Part shown: piece after piece, positions 5,595 through 14,874 of the stretch
Numbering within the stretch: the stretch's first letter is position 1
How the letters are laid out: each line of letters begins with the position of its first letter
IMG/VR virus record: IMGVR_UViG_3300020725_000004
Coordinates: 1 to 36,205 of that record
Source: a virus
Reading direction: 5' to 3' (one strand)
DNA length: 36,205 bases
Position numbers and translations under genes: made by a program
The notes under the pieces: model-generated
What the model was told of the DNA's origin: nothing
Database searches by the model: none
Seen by the model: only the letters and a program-made list of their open reading frames with translations

Positions 5595-7384
5595 TTTCCT
5601 AAGTATCCCGATGCAATATGACCAGTGGTGTAAAGACCAGCACCGCCAAGAGCGATCTGAGTCCACTTCTTAATAGCTAATTTCTTTTGTTCAGCATTAA
5701 CAACGCTTTGAACTTCAGTCAAAAACTGATTTCTTTGCTCAATAGGCAGGTAATTAGCCAATTTTTGAGCTTGTTTGTTAATGTAATCAATCTTCTCTTT
5801 AGGGCTGGCAATCTTGTCTGCACGGTCAATATCTGACTGCAAAATACGCAATTCGCCTTCAAGTTTTCTTTGTTCATCAGCAGTTTTAGTTCTAGTTTTG
5901 CCACGCTCTAATGCGGTAGCTCCACGCTTTTCTGCTTGTTCTAATTGACGGACATAGTTATTAGCCATGTCGTAAGATCCCGTTTCCTTGAGCATTGCAC
6001 GAGTATTTCTGTCATCAATAAATTTTCTGGCTTCAGAAGCCTTTTTACCTTGTAATTGACCAGCAAAGTATTTCTGAGCTTCAGCTTGGGCTAGTTTTCT
6101 GTCACCGCCAATGGCATCAACAAAATTATCAAAGTTTTCTTTATTTTTGAATACTGCTTTAGGAATATCTTGAGCAGCAGTGGTGGCAATGGTTGTACCT
6201 TTTTGTTCACCTACTAAAGACTTACCAAGTTTGCTTTGGAAAGCCTGTAATGGAGCTGAATCTTGACGATATTGATTAATAAATTTATCAATTCTTTTTT
6301 CAGAAAAATCTGACATTACTTTTTCAACGGCTTTAGCTAGATCACCAGCTTTTTGTTGATTAATAGCGTCAAAACCTTCAGCAGGTAATCCATAAGAGCG
6401 ATCACGCAAGAATCTGCGTAATTCTTCCATACCTTTAAAACTAATAGGTCTGCCCATAACAATGCCTGTAGCCTCATCTACATAACGAGGATCAATAGCA
6501 CGCCTAATTTGCAATAAAGGATTCTTCATTGCATCTAAAGTGGACACTGCTAAACCTGTTTCTTTATCGTTCAAAAGGCTATCTATTTCATTTAATACAT
6601 CTTTATAAGCCTTTGTATTTTCTATTCTTTCTCCAGCCAACTCTTTTTGTTTGGCAAAATTAAAAGCGTCAGCTTTCAATCTTTCAGCATTAGCAGCTCT
6701 GGTTTCCCTTAATTTGTTATAAATTTGATCTGCTTTAGCTTTTAATCTTTGACCAATGGTTACATCGGCTTCAGCAATTTTATTTTCAACGCCAGGCAAT
6801 TGACCGTAAGCAGCCTCACCCTTGCCAGCTTCACGCTCCGCAATCTTTTCGGTAGCGCCAGCACGCTTCTCAGCAGTAGTGGCTTTCTTTTCGGCAGCAG
6901 CAATTTCTTCAGCAGTTTTACCAGCAGTAGCTGCCTGTAATTCAGCAGCAAGATCTTTACCACCGCCAATTAAACTTCCAATTTTCTTTCCAGCAGCTTT
7001 AACAGCAGCAGTTCCGCCTGTTGCAACTGCGGGCAAAAGACTAACTGCAAATTCTGTTTTTGGTCTGCGTGTTGGGGAAACCATGCCAGCTTGCTGCATT
7101 TTTTCACCAAACCATTCAGATCCGCCTACTGGTTTTTCACTTGCCCAATGTTGTTCTGGTGCAGTGCCAGTAGCCTTAGCCATTTTATTGGCAGCCCAAT
7201 CCACACCACTTAAAACCATATTGGCAGTATCAACAGGAGCGCCTAAAACGCTTCCTACAAGACCACGATTTAAAACATCGGTGGTAGCGCCCATCAAACT
7301 TGAATCTTTTACAGGTTTATCTGGTACAAACCGACTTTGTTTAGGTTCGGCAGGTTGAGGTGTTTGATCTGGTTGAAAGGGCAT
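5591..7384 (-). CDS. Large internal virion (ejection-type) protein
   Basis: A 597-residue, strongly helical, Ala/Lys/Glu/Gln-rich protein with long coiled-coil stretches and a hydrophobic segment at the very C-terminus (IALGGAGLYTTGHIASGYLG). The N-terminal part has a small Gly/Ala segment (LGAPVDTANMVLSGVDWAAN). Such proteins in short-tailed phages sit inside the capsid and are injected to form a DNA channel. ATG 7384 is chosen for its TAATG overlap with the preceding gene; a TTG nine bases upstream is possible. Confidence 0.65.
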   Translation of the reverse strand: MPFQPDQTPQPAEPKQSRFVPDKPVKDSSLMGATTDVLNRGLVGSVLGAPVDTANMVLSGVDWAANKMAKATGTAPEQHWASEKPVGGSEWFGEKMQQAGMVSPTRRPKTEFAVSLLPAVATGGTAAVKAAGKKIGSLIGGGKDLAAELQAATAGKTAEEIAAAEKKATTAEKRAGATEKIAEREAGKGEAAYGQLPGVENKIAEADVTIGQRLKAKADQIYNKLRETRAANAERLKADAFNFAKQKELAGERIENTKAYKDVLNEIDSLLNDKETGLAVSTLDAMKNPLLQIRRAIDPRYVDEATGIVMGRPISFKGMEELRRFLRDRSYGLPAEGFDAINQQKAGDLAKAVEKVMSDFSEKRIDKFINQYRQDSAPLQAFQSKLGKSLVGEQKGTTIATTAAQDIPKAVFKNKENFDNFVDAIGGDRKLAQAEAQKYFAGQLQGKKASEARKFIDDRNTRAMLKETGSYDMANNYVRQLEQAEKRGATALERGKTRTKTADEQRKLEGELRILQSDIDRADKIASPKEKIDYINKQAQKLANYLPIEQRNQFLTEVQSVVNAEQKKLAIKKWTQIALGGAGLYTTGHIASGYLGK

Positions 7385-8703
7385 TATTGCCAAGTTCCTG
7401 ATTGACCGTTAATAACAACTCTATCGCCACGATGGAGTTTTCCTTCTTTTTCAGCTTTTTCCGCTTCTTCTTCTGTAGCATAGTTTTTTACAGAAGCTGG
7501 ATTGGCAGATTCACTACGCTGAATAATGTTGCGACCTAACGCAGTCATGTTTTCACGAGTGATATTCTTGCTGTATGGAGTAGCTTGGGCAGAAAGTTCG
7601 CTAATCTGCTGATCCATCAACTGTAAAAAGCCAGCCACATTAAACTGATCTTGTTTTAACAAATCATTAAAGCGTTTTTGGAATTGAACAGTAAATCCTC
7701 TAGCGCCACCAGCCAAAGCTCTTTCGTAGCTAACAAGGTATGCAGCATACTTTTTAGCAAATACTAATGCTGGTTGACCTTTATCGTCTGGTTCAATTCC
7801 TTGTTTCCAAGAATCAATATAACGCTCAATTTGTTGATTAATTTGACCAGATCGACCAATAAGATCTGCATTTTGTCTAGCAAACTGTGCAAGATCATCG
7901 GCTTGACCAATAGATTTAGCAAGATTAGCCACTTCAGGTACAGCCTTTTTATCAAGAGAAGCACCTGTAAATTCTCTAATAAGTTGAGCTTGATCCGAAG
8001 CACCGCCTTTTCCAGCAAGACCCAATCTAGTTCTAGCTTCAGCCATCTTCATTAGCATTTCAGAATTGCTATGTGCGATATCCGCAGCTACTTTAGTGTC
8101 ACCAGCATTGATCTTGGCAGCAATAACGCCAGGATATTTAGCTGTAATCTCTCCAGCTTTAATTAATGCAGCTTCTTTGTCAGTGACTCTTAACTTGTTG
8201 TATTGCTCTAAATCTTTAATCAACTCATCATTATGAGCTTTCATGGAAGCCAATTCTTTGTCAAAAGTGGCTTGTTCTTTAGTAAACAAGTCTTTACGAC
8301 CTTGCTGATAACCTTTGAGCATACCGCCCATAGCGTTCATAGCATTTAATCCAGATAGCTTTCCTGATCCGCCTAAAGCAACACCCATAGTAGCGATCAT
8401 GCTAAATAACCCGCCAATATCAGCAGCATTGTCTTTAGTGGGCTTAAACTGAGGCTCTGGCATCATTTGCTTTTTAACATCTTCATAATGCGCTTTATCT
8501 TCAGCGCTGATGTTTTCTAACGCTTTTCTTTTTTCTTCAAGACCAACAGACTCCTCTAAAGCCTTTGCTTGAATATCGGCAGTGGAAGCAGCTTTCTTTG
8601 CAGTTGCCTCTTGCTTTAAAAATCCTGGCAGTTTATTAATATCAAAGCCTAATGAATCGCCCAAAGTAGAGCTATCTTGTGCTAGTGGTTGTGTATCAGC
8701 CAT
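7384..8703 (-). CDS. Helical internal virion protein
   Basis: A 439-residue, mostly helical protein with charged coiled-coil segments and a short hydrophobic Gly/Met-rich stretch (AADIGGLFSMIATMGVALGG, about residue 90-110). Both ends are coupled to neighbours by TAATG overlaps. Size, order and composition fit the second of a set of ejection proteins. No family motif recognised. Confidence 0.6.
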   Translation of the reverse strand: MADTQPLAQDSSTLGDSLGFDINKLPGFLKQEATAKKAASTADIQAKALEESVGLEEKRKALENISAEDKAHYEDVKKQMMPEPQFKPTKDNAADIGGLFSMIATMGVALGGSGKLSGLNAMNAMGGMLKGYQQGRKDLFTKEQATFDKELASMKAHNDELIKDLEQYNKLRVTDKEAALIKAGEITAKYPGVIAAKINAGDTKVAADIAHSNSEMLMKMAEARTRLGLAGKGGASDQAQLIREFTGASLDKKAVPEVANLAKSIGQADDLAQFARQNADLIGRSGQINQQIERYIDSWKQGIEPDDKGQPALVFAKKYAAYLVSYERALAGGARGFTVQFQKRFNDLLKQDQFNVAGFLQLMDQQISELSAQATPYSKNITRENMTALGRNIIQRSESANPASVKNYATEEEAEKAEKEGKLHRGDRVVINGQSGTWQ

Positions 8704-9776
8704 TATGGAGTCCTAGTTGCAGGTTGAGCAGAGCCAAAAGTAGCGGGAGAACCACCGACCATCTGAGCCAATTGACCATAGAAATTAGTGGTTGCTTGAT
8801 TGAGCTGTTGATCGAGTTGTAAACCAGTTTTAATAGCGCCAAGAGCAATATTGTCACCAATCTGCATAACTTGCAATCCGTATGTGTATTGATTGTTGAG
8901 CAATGTTTGATAAATTTGAGCTTCTTGATTTGCAGCTTGCTGAACTCCAACACCGCCACGATTAGCAATGCCTTGATTAATCTGAGCTTTAGCTGCTTGC
9001 AATGCTTGTTGGCTTGCAGGACTTAATTGACCAGCTTGAGCCTGATTAACTAATGTTTGACCTTGTGTCTGATAAGGCTGTGCTAGCGCTTGCTCTTGAC
9101 CTTGTGCAGCATTAACTTGACCAGCAGTCTTACGAGCTTGTGAAGCACCAAATAAACCTAATCCACCTGCTAAACCTAATTTAGCCAATGTATTCGGATT
9201 GGTTAATTGATTGACCACATTGCCGAAGAATCCAGATTGAGGAATTGTGGCTTGTTGGCTTGCAGAAGTTCCGCCTAAACCAGTAGCTCCAGCAGGACCT
9301 GTTGTATCAGCAATTTGTTGACCAATTGGAGTCGTTGCTGCTGGTTGCAATTGACCGTAAGTGCTTGGAGTAAAACTGCCGTAAGCCTGATTTAGATAAT
9401 CAGCAGTCTGACCAGCACCAGGAGCGCCAGTAAGGTCAGGAGTTGCGCTTTGTGCAGGTGCGCCAGTAGAAATGCCAAAGTTACCACCGCCTGTATCAGA
9501 GGTTGTGGGTGCAGGAGCAGCTTCAGCGGGAGCTGGTGCAGGTGCTTGTTCAACAGGGGCTGGCGCTTGCTCTACAGGAGTAAAGTCAAAGCCATCATCA
9601 AACTCAGGCAATCCTGTAGCAGGGTTGATACTGCCTCTACCGCCTCTACGCTTTAAAAGAGCAGCTTCTTGAGGAGTAATGTGAGCAAGAACGGAGTCTT
9701 TTCCACGACCTTTTGAACGCAATAATTTAGCTAAAGCAGCTAAATCCGTTCCTAGAGCTTTATTTAAGTTTGCCAT
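8703..9776 (-). CDS. Ala/Gln/Pro-rich internal virion protein
   Basis: A 357-residue protein. It has a basic N-terminal domain (to about 55), a repetitive VEQAPAPVEQAPAPAP linker (about 68-85), a Gly/Ser/Thr-rich middle and a Gln/Ala-rich helical C-terminal half, with a hydrophobic patch LAKLGLAGGLGLFGAS. Probably a structural or injected protein from its position between other such genes. Function is inferred. Confidence 0.6.
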   Translation of the reverse strand: MANLNKALGTDLAALAKLLRSKGRGKDSVLAHITPQEAALLKRRGGRGSINPATGLPEFDDGFDFTPVEQAPAPVEQAPAPAPAEAAPAPTTSDTGGGNFGISTGAPAQSATPDLTGAPGAGQTADYLNQAYGSFTPSTYGQLQPAATTPIGQQIADTTGPAGATGLGGTSASQQATIPQSGFFGNVVNQLTNPNTLAKLGLAGGLGLFGASQARKTAGQVNAAQGQEQALAQPYQTQGQTLVNQAQAGQLSPASQQALQAAKAQINQGIANRGGVGVQQAANQEAQIYQTLLNNQYTYGLQVMQIGDNIALGAIKTGLQLDQQLNQATTNFYGQLAQMVGGSPATFGSAQPATRTP

Positions 9777-11249
9777 TTATATTCCTAATGCTCCTCTTAA
9801 TGATTCCTCATTCCAAACATTTTTTCTCTGACCATATCCTAATTGGTCTTGAGATCCAGTGGCTTCGGCTGGGTTTACGGCTTGTGAGCTGCCTAATAAA
9901 GCAGATGACAATGCGCTTGATCCAGAACCAGAACCGCCTCCTGTAGAACTACCGCCTAAAATATTGGCAATAGTGGTCATAAATGGCGCTTTTGTGTAAT
10001 CGGTTTGATTATCACCTTCACCTGTACCGTCTCCAGTACCACCGCCACCAGTTCCGCCAGTACCGCTAGCGCCTGATCCAGTGCCACCACCGCCACCAGC
10101 TTTACCAGCGGAAACAGATTTAGCGCCTGTGCCGTCACCTGATTTAACTCCTGTGCCACCTGATAAGGTTGCAGTAGGAGCGGATGTTCCGTTGCCTAAA
10201 TTTGTTCCCAAGGCACTGCTTAAAGCATCTGTGGATGTGGGTGTAGATGTTGGCGTTCCTGAAGATGAGCTTCCAGAAGTTGATTGAGTTGTAGTGTTCG
10301 GTACAGTCGCAATCTGAGGTGCATTTGTAATGTCAGATGGCGTTGAAGTATTTGACGCAGTAGTTGACGGAGTCTGATATGTCGCATCCGCTGGCAATTG
10401 TGCGTTTGTATTGACTAAAGTATTGCTGGAGTCATATTGATAATATGAACCTTGACCATTATCAACATAGTAATTACCAGCTCCATCGGTCAATCTTGGC
10501 GATACTTGCTGAACAGTAACAGATCCAGTTGGCACAAGAGGCTCTGGAACATCGCTTGTGACAGTTGATGCAGTTGGTGCGTATGATGTTGTTGCAGCAG
10601 GAGTGCTTTGTAACGAACCTCCTACAGCATTGCCCAAACCTGAAGCTAATGCAGATTCAGCCACATTTTGACCACCTGTAGCAGCCTTAGCAGCACCGCC
10701 TAAAGCACCAGCAACAGAAGTGGGAGCGCCAGCTTCAGCAGCGCCAGTGCCTACAGCACCACCAACAGCGCCAGCAACAGGATTACCACCAGTAATGGCA
10801 GCCTGAGTAGCGCCAACAGCAGAGTTAGCAACAACGCTAGCAACATCACCTCCAACGGCAGGAGCAATCGCTTGAGCAACAGTAGATGCAGATGCGCCTA
10901 CAGCACCAGATGCAGCACCTTCAGCAGCAGCCGTAGCAATCTGATCTGCACTTCCGCCATTAGCAGCAACAACCACCGCATTAGTAGAAGCGCCTACAGC
11001 AGCAGCGCCAACAGCAGCAGTGGCAGCAGCAGAAGCGTCAGCAACTCCAGCAGCTTCCATGATTGCACCACCGACAATCGGACCAGCAACAACAGAAGCA
11101 GCAACTGCTATAACTGGGGTGGCAACAGCGACAATAGTTTGAATAGGTGACTTTCCGCCACCTCCGCCTTTGCCACCACCGCCTCCTCCACCGCCGTAGA
11201 GCATATATTGGTCAACAAAGAACCATTTAAGAGTGCTAAATAAACTCAT
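9777..11249 (-). CDS. Gly/Ala/Ser/Thr-rich virion-associated protein
   Basis: A 490-residue low-complexity protein. After a short aromatic N-terminus comes a poly-Gly/Lys tract (about 19-33). A long Ala/Val/Gly hydrophobic region (about 35-200) could insert in membranes, followed by Ser/Thr-rich and then Gly-rich tracts. It overlaps the upstream gene by four bases. The hydrophobic Ala/Gly region suggests a membrane-inserted ejection protein; no homologue is recognised. Confidence 0.6.
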   Translation of the reverse strand: MSLFSTLKWFFVDQYMLYGGGGGGGGKGGGGGKSPIQTIVAVATPVIAVAASVVAGPIVGGAIMEAAGVADASAAATAAVGAAAVGASTNAVVVAANGGSADQIATAAAEGAASGAVGASASTVAQAIAPAVGGDVASVVANSAVGATQAAITGGNPVAGAVGGAVGTGAAEAGAPTSVAGALGGAAKAATGGQNVAESALASGLGNAVGGSLQSTPAATTSYAPTASTVTSDVPEPLVPTGSVTVQQVSPRLTDGAGNYYVDNGQGSYYQYDSSNTLVNTNAQLPADATYQTPSTTASNTSTPSDITNAPQIATVPNTTTQSTSGSSSSGTPTSTPTSTDALSSALGTNLGNGTSAPTATLSGGTGVKSGDGTGAKSVSAGKAGGGGGTGSGASGTGGTGGGGTGDGTGEGDNQTDYTKAPFMTTIANILGGSSTGGGSGSGSSALSSALLGSSQAVNPAEATGSQDQLGYGQRKNVWNEESLRGALGI

Positions 11250-11650
11250 AAAACAATCTCCATCATTGTCGTTTTTCTAAGAACGCCAACTCTTTCATAT
11301 AGTCTTGCAACGGAATCCGTCACATATCCTTGAACCCTATCAGCGCCATATTCTTTTAGTAGTTGCATAAACTTTGCATAATTACTAGGTTTTATTAACC
11401 CTTTTCCACCAATACAAGTGACAAAAGCCACATGAGATCGTGGATACACTACAAAAGACACTACAGCACCACCAATTACTACTTCATTCTCAACAAAAGC
11501 AAATAACTTCCAATTACCTTTTGTTACATACAACTTCAAGTCGTTCAGTTCAAACTCAGCATCATGCCTATCCAAAGCCCTTTGAAAGTAAGGCTCTACT
11601 TGTGACCATACATAGTCAACAGCTTCAGCAGGAACGCAGTAAGCCTCCAT
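11246..11650 (-). CDS. GNAT-like acetyltransferase-fold virion protein
   Basis: A 134-residue protein whose middle (ENEVVIGGAVVSFVVYPRSHVAF then CIGGKGL) and C-terminal part (YGADRVQGYV....RLYERVGVLRKT) fit a GNAT N-acetyltransferase fold. Small GNAT-like proteins occur among the internal-protein genes of podoviruses, where an assembly role is thought likely. The acetyl-CoA loop is only weakly visible. Start overlaps preceding stop. Confidence 0.65.
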   Translation of the reverse strand: MEAYCVPAEAVDYVWSQVEPYFQRALDRHDAEFELNDLKLYVTKGNWKLFAFVENEVVIGGAVVSFVVYPRSHVAFVTCIGGKGLIKPSNYAKFMQLLKEYGADRVQGYVTDSVARLYERVGVLRKTTMMEIVL

Positions 11651-12021
11651 TAGATACCTTCTTCAACAAGTTGCTCCGTTAACTTTCCGACAGTAATTGC
11701 ATATCCTAAAATCTTGTAATTAATTCCCTGACCGACTTCCTGAGGGGTTGCTAATTTGTACTTTACAGCCATCTCCATTGCCATTTTGTAGGCAACAGGA
11801 TCACGCAAACCTCGTTGGGCAAGTTTTCCAGCCTGAATTAAGGTGTTCGGATCTAATTTGTATTGAACGATGTATTGGCGAATCTGCTCTTTTGCTTTTT
11901 CAACAACAGCGGGTTGTTTAGGTTTTCCCTTGTTTTTCAACAAATCCATTACTTCTGGGTTCATTTGTTGCGTTGCAACATTTGAATTTTGTTGGGGAGG
12001 GGAAGAAATAATATTTGACAT
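11650..12021 (-). CDS. Small helical protein in virion cluster
   Basis: A 123-residue protein. The start at 12021 (MSNIISSPPQQ) overlaps the upstream stop as TAATG, so the longer upstream frame is rejected. The first 30 residues are Gln/Asn/Pro-rich; the remainder is helical (VVEKAKEQIRQYIVQYKLD ...). The DNA encoding residues 6-17 resembles a non-coding stretch at 3094-3136. Function unknown. Confidence 0.75.
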   Translation of the reverse strand: MSNIISSPPQQNSNVATQQMNPEVMDLLKNKGKPKQPAVVEKAKEQIRQYIVQYKLDPNTLIQAGKLAQRGLRDPVAYKMAMEMAVKYKLATPQEVGQGINYKILGYAITVGKLTEQLVEEGI

Positions 12022-12362
12022 TAACTTAGTCCTAAAGCGGTAGCAATTTCCTGATGGATAGTGTAATGCGTTCCCACCCAATCGTAAAACTGTTCTTCGT
12101 TATTAAAGTCCACATCGAGCATATTAAAAGGGTTTTCAAGACCTAAAATCTCGGCTAAAGCCTGATGCTCTACTTGGTGAGCAAGAAGCCAATCATCCAA
12201 ATTAGCTGGATCAGCGTCTGTAATTGGCAATTTGCTGTATGTAATGTTGTTTTGGGCTAATTTGTTCCAAAATGTTTGATGTTCCAGTCCATTTTCAAAA
12301 AGAAAGTCATTTAATGATTCAATATCACCAAATTTGACAATGGATAATGTATCGAAATTCAT
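12021..12362 (-). CDS. Acidic protein of unknown function
   Basis: A 113-residue acidic protein with repeating short helices. FLFENGLEHQTFW, WLLAHQVEHQALA and WVGTHYTIHQEIA look like three copies of one helix unit with a conserved central H-Q, about 40-50 residues apart. It is coupled by one-base overlaps on both sides in the late operon. Confidence 0.75.
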   Translation of the reverse strand: MNFDTLSIVKFGDIESLNDFLFENGLEHQTFWNKLAQNNITYSKLPITDADPANLDDWLLAHQVEHQALAEILGLENPFNMLDVDFNNEEQFYDWVGTHYTIHQEIATALGLS

Positions 12363-12583
12363 TACTTATCCGCTTTACCATCTAGCCTATCAAAGATGCG
12401 GGCTAACATACCTTTAATATCGGCAATATCAATGCGGTAATCATCTTTCATTACATAGCCTCGTTCAATTTCTTTAACATCTTCTTTCAAGTCACGAATA
12501 GCATCCCAAAGGACTTTAAAAAGCCATCCAGCAATAGTTCCGACAATTGAAAGTGCAATATTGAAAAATAATTGAAAGTCCAT
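12362..12583 (-). CDS. Small membrane-anchored coiled-coil protein
   Basis: A 73-residue protein with one N-terminal transmembrane helix (about 5-25) and a charged helical remainder (RDLKEDVKEIERG ... IADIKGMLARIFDRLDGK). It could be an accessory holin/antiholin-type protein or a virion component; the main holin candidate is at 5123-5347. Sits after the tail-fibre gene. Confidence 0.65.
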   Translation of the reverse strand: MDFQLFFNIALSIVGTIAGWLFKVLWDAIRDLKEDVKEIERGYVMKDDYRIDIADIKGMLARIFDRLDGKADK

Positions 12584-12585
12584 GT

Positions 12586-14040
12586 TTATACCGAGTAATA
12601 AGGCACTTTAACAACAGTACCGTTAAGGTCAATTTCAAGAAATCCAGCAGGGACAAGCAATAAGCTAGATGTGGCGTAAGTAGCGTTACCAGTAGTAGTT
12701 GCTGTTAAGTTAGTGGCTTGCACATTAATCGTACCGCCTGTAATTGCTACATTATTGGCATTTTGAAACGCCATAGTGCCAAGACCGCTGACACCAATAG
12801 TGACATTAGCTTGACCAGTACCAGGACTGTCAGCCGTTGAAATCGTGATGTTTGCGCCAGGAATAAAGTTAATTGCTGGTTCAGATCCAACTAAAACGCC
12901 ATTGTTTTGAACGGTTACTTTTTGGTTTACAGAGTTGGCAGTGACCGATAAAGTCACATTGCCTGTCAATGCGCCACCGCCTGATAAACCTGATCCTGCC
13001 AATACATAAGTTGTGTTAGGTACTGCGCCTGATACAGCAGCTACACCAATTGCAATAGCCACATTTGCTGCGCTTGTAGCCCTGCCTTTAGCGTCAAAAG
13101 TAACTTGAGATACTTGTGAGGCTGTACCGTAAATACCTGCCGTAACACCACTTGTGTTCAAAGTAGGGTTAGGGTAAGTACCTGTTAAATCGCCACCAGC
13201 AGTACCACCTGGGGATGTTCCTGTGATGGTGACATTAGAAGCGGATGTAATACGACCTTTTGCATCTACAACAATTTGAGGAGATGCCGTTGCAGTACCG
13301 TAAGTACCTGCTGTAACGCCAGAAACATTAAGGCTGGGATTAGGATAGCTACCAGTAAGATCACCACCAGCAGTTCCTCCAGGAGTAGTGCCACTAATCG
13401 TAACATTGCTTGCATTGGTTATTCTTCCTTGTGCATCAACAGTAAATACACCGTTGATCGTGGCGTTTCCGTAAGTTCCCGCTGTAACAGCAGTATTGGC
13501 AAGGCTAATAGTTCCGCTAGTGGTGATTGGACCACCAGTTAAACCAATGCCAGTAGCAACGCTAGTAACAGAACCGTTCCCCGTTCCTGGGGTAAATCCA
13601 AGTGCGGTAACAATATCACCGCTAGCAAGAGTGACATTGCCTGTACGAGTGTTAAATGTAAGAACGCCAGCATTAGTTAAAGTTACATTTCCTGTTAATC
13701 TACCACCACCAGAAAGTCCAGTGCCAGCAATGACATAAGCAGTATTAGGTGTTGCGCCAACATCATTAGCGCCTAAAACAACAATACCTGTTTGACCGTT
13801 TACAGAGGTGACAGCGCCAGTCTGGTTATCTACTTTCTCCCAAACATTGCCGTCAAATACTGCCCAATCGCCTACTTTCCATGATGTAATACCGTTTAAA
13901 TTGGTACTACCAGCAACGGAAACAACATAATAAAAACCTTTAGTACCGACTGAACTTTGCAAAAATGGGTTGTTTGAGTTCGCATCCCAAGTAGATTGGT
14001 ATGTTAGTGATCCCGCAAAGTTGCCAGATACCTTGAGCAT
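12586..14040 (-). CDS. Tail fibre protein with beta repeats
   Basis: A 484-residue Gly/Thr/Asn/Val-rich protein. The N-terminal part has [16 protein letters not shown], the short domain often found near the base of phage fibres. Then come repeats of about 50 residues with [20 protein letters not shown] and [17 protein letters not shown] in at least three successive copies. These features are usual for trimeric tail fibres that bind host receptors. It is followed by small beta-rich genes and shares the late operon with a second spike gene. Confidence 0.85.
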   Translation of the reverse strand: MLKVSGNFAGSLTYQSTWDANSNNPFLQSSVGTKGFYYVVSVAGSTNLNGITSWKVGDWAVFDGNVWEKVDNQTGAVTSVNGQTGIVVLGANDVGATPNTAYVIAGTGLSGGGRLTGNVTLTNAGVLTFNTRTGNVTLASGDIVTALGFTPGTGNGSVTSVATGIGLTGGPITTSGTISLANTAVTAGTYGNATINGVFTVDAQGRITNASNVTISGTTPGGTAGGDLTGSYPNPSLNVSGVTAGTYGTATASPQIVVDAKGRITSASNVTITGTSPGGTAGGDLTGTYPNPTLNTSGVTAGIYGTASQVSQVTFDAKGRATSAANVAIAIGVAAVSGAVPNTTYVLAGSGLSGGGALTGNVTLSVTANSVNQKVTVQNNGVLVGSEPAINFIPGANITISTADSPGTGQANVTIGVSGLGTMAFQNANNVAITGGTINVQATNLTATTTGNATYATSSLLLVPAGFLEIDLNGTVVKVPYYSV

Positions 14041-14385
14041 TTACATTCCATCGCCATTGACAATGTACAAAGTTGCGCTGTTAGCAGCAGTAATGGCTGT
14101 GAACCACGCATTAGGAACAAAAGTAATGATTTCGTCTGTATTAGGCAATATGTACAAGGTAGTTGTACTGTTACCACCTGTAGGAATAACGCAATTTGCT
14201 TGCGCTACTGCTGCCGTTTGTGCATACGATAAAAAACATCCTTGAGTAGTAGATGCGTTAATAATGCGATATTGGTTGCCACCAAAGCTGCCGCTCGAAT
14301 TAACTTGAACGGCAGAAGGTGCAGAGGTAGCAGCCGTAATCACTACGGTGTTACCTAGTGGAGTGAAGGCTGCTGATACGCTCAT
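14041..14385 (-). CDS. Small beta-rich structural protein, paralogue 2
   Basis: A 114-residue protein resembling 4550-4900 in length, strand pattern and its start (FTPLGNTVVI versus FQPMGKTVKV) and end (SATLYIVNGDG versus NASVYITPGEG). It lies directly upstream of the tail fibre in the operon. Likely a virion decoration or fibre-associated protein; inference from pattern and position. Confidence 0.65.
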   Translation of the reverse strand: MSVSAAFTPLGNTVVITAATSAPSAVQVNSSGSFGGNQYRIINASTTQGCFLSYAQTAAVAQANCVIPTGGNSTTTLYILPNTDEIITFVPNAWFTAITAANSATLYIVNGDGM

Positions 14386-14552
14386 TGTACGGTTTCTTCC
14401 TGTGATGGAGCTTCTTCTTTTGAAGGAAGCTGTAAGTTGTATTGATCTGCCAATTTAGTAAACAAAGGTGCTGTACCAGAACTGTTCGGCAAACCACCAA
14501 TTTGATTAATAATAAATAAGGCTTCGTTATCTTCTAATGTAAAAGTTTTCAT
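14382..14552 (-). CDS. 56-residue protein, probable
   Basis: Begins MKTFTLEDNEALFIINQIGG and ends in a Glu/Pro/Gln-rich tail. It has a good AGGGGATA ribosome site seven bases upstream, and its stop overlaps the next ATG (ATGA). A gene here is strongly suggested by this coupling. Function unknown. Confidence 0.75.
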   Translation of the reverse strand: MKTFTLEDNEALFIINQIGGLPNSSGTAPLFTKLADQYNLQLPSKEEAPSQEETVQ

Positions 14553-14570
14553 AGTTATCCCCTAAAAAAG

Positions 14571-14792
14571 TTAAAGTTTTACTGCGTTCTCAAAAGGTGT
14601 TAAATCATTACTTCCGTAATACTCAGATCCCTTTTCAAGCTGAATCTTAAGATGGTCAATATTGCGTTGTTTGCAGTCTTGCCAATCTTCATCAGTCATA
14701 TCTTCAGGCTTGCCAGCGTTTAGCAGATTAACCGAATCCATCGCTGCCGAATATGCTCTTGCTACTTCTTGTTCAGGTGTTAGTTCTAACAT
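14571..14792 (-). CDS. Small acidic protein of unknown function
   Basis: A 73-residue protein with a helical N-terminus and the segment MTDEDWQDCKQRNIDHLKIQ, a pattern seen in small tail-region phage proteins next to spike genes. Ribosome site AAGGAAA precedes the ATG. No family assigned. Confidence 0.7.
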   Translation of the reverse strand: MLELTPEQEVARAYSAAMDSVNLLNAGKPEDMTDEDWQDCKQRNIDHLKIQLEKGSEYYGSNDLTPFENAVKL

Positions 14793-14793
14793 T

Positions 14794-14874
14794 TTATTTT
14801 CCTTTAAATGAATAATAGAGTTGAAGTGTTGCTAGTCCTGTAATCACTCCGCAAAAGAAACTATAAATATCCAT
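14794..14874 (-). CDS. 26-residue membrane micro-protein
   Basis: MDIYSFFCGVITGLATLQLY then YSFKGK: a single hydrophobic helix with a basic tail. The ATG overlaps the spike stop (TAATG), and the stop sits two bases before the next gene. It fills an 80-base slot between coupled genes. Expression is likely but unproven. Confidence 0.55.
   Translation of the reverse strand: MDIYSFFCGVITGLATLQLYYSFKGK

Noticed and set aside
6822-7358. 178-codon plus-strand frame
   Set aside because: Opposite to the Ala/Lys-rich internal-protein gene, whose codon bias keeps the reverse frame open; no ribosome site.
9450-9672. Small plus-strand frames over repetitive Ala/Pro/Gly genes
   Set aside because: Antisense to low-complexity coding sequence.
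11650-12081. Start at 12081 for the helical virion-cluster gene
   Set aside because: TAATG overlap at 12021 and loss of protein-like composition upstream favour the shorter form.
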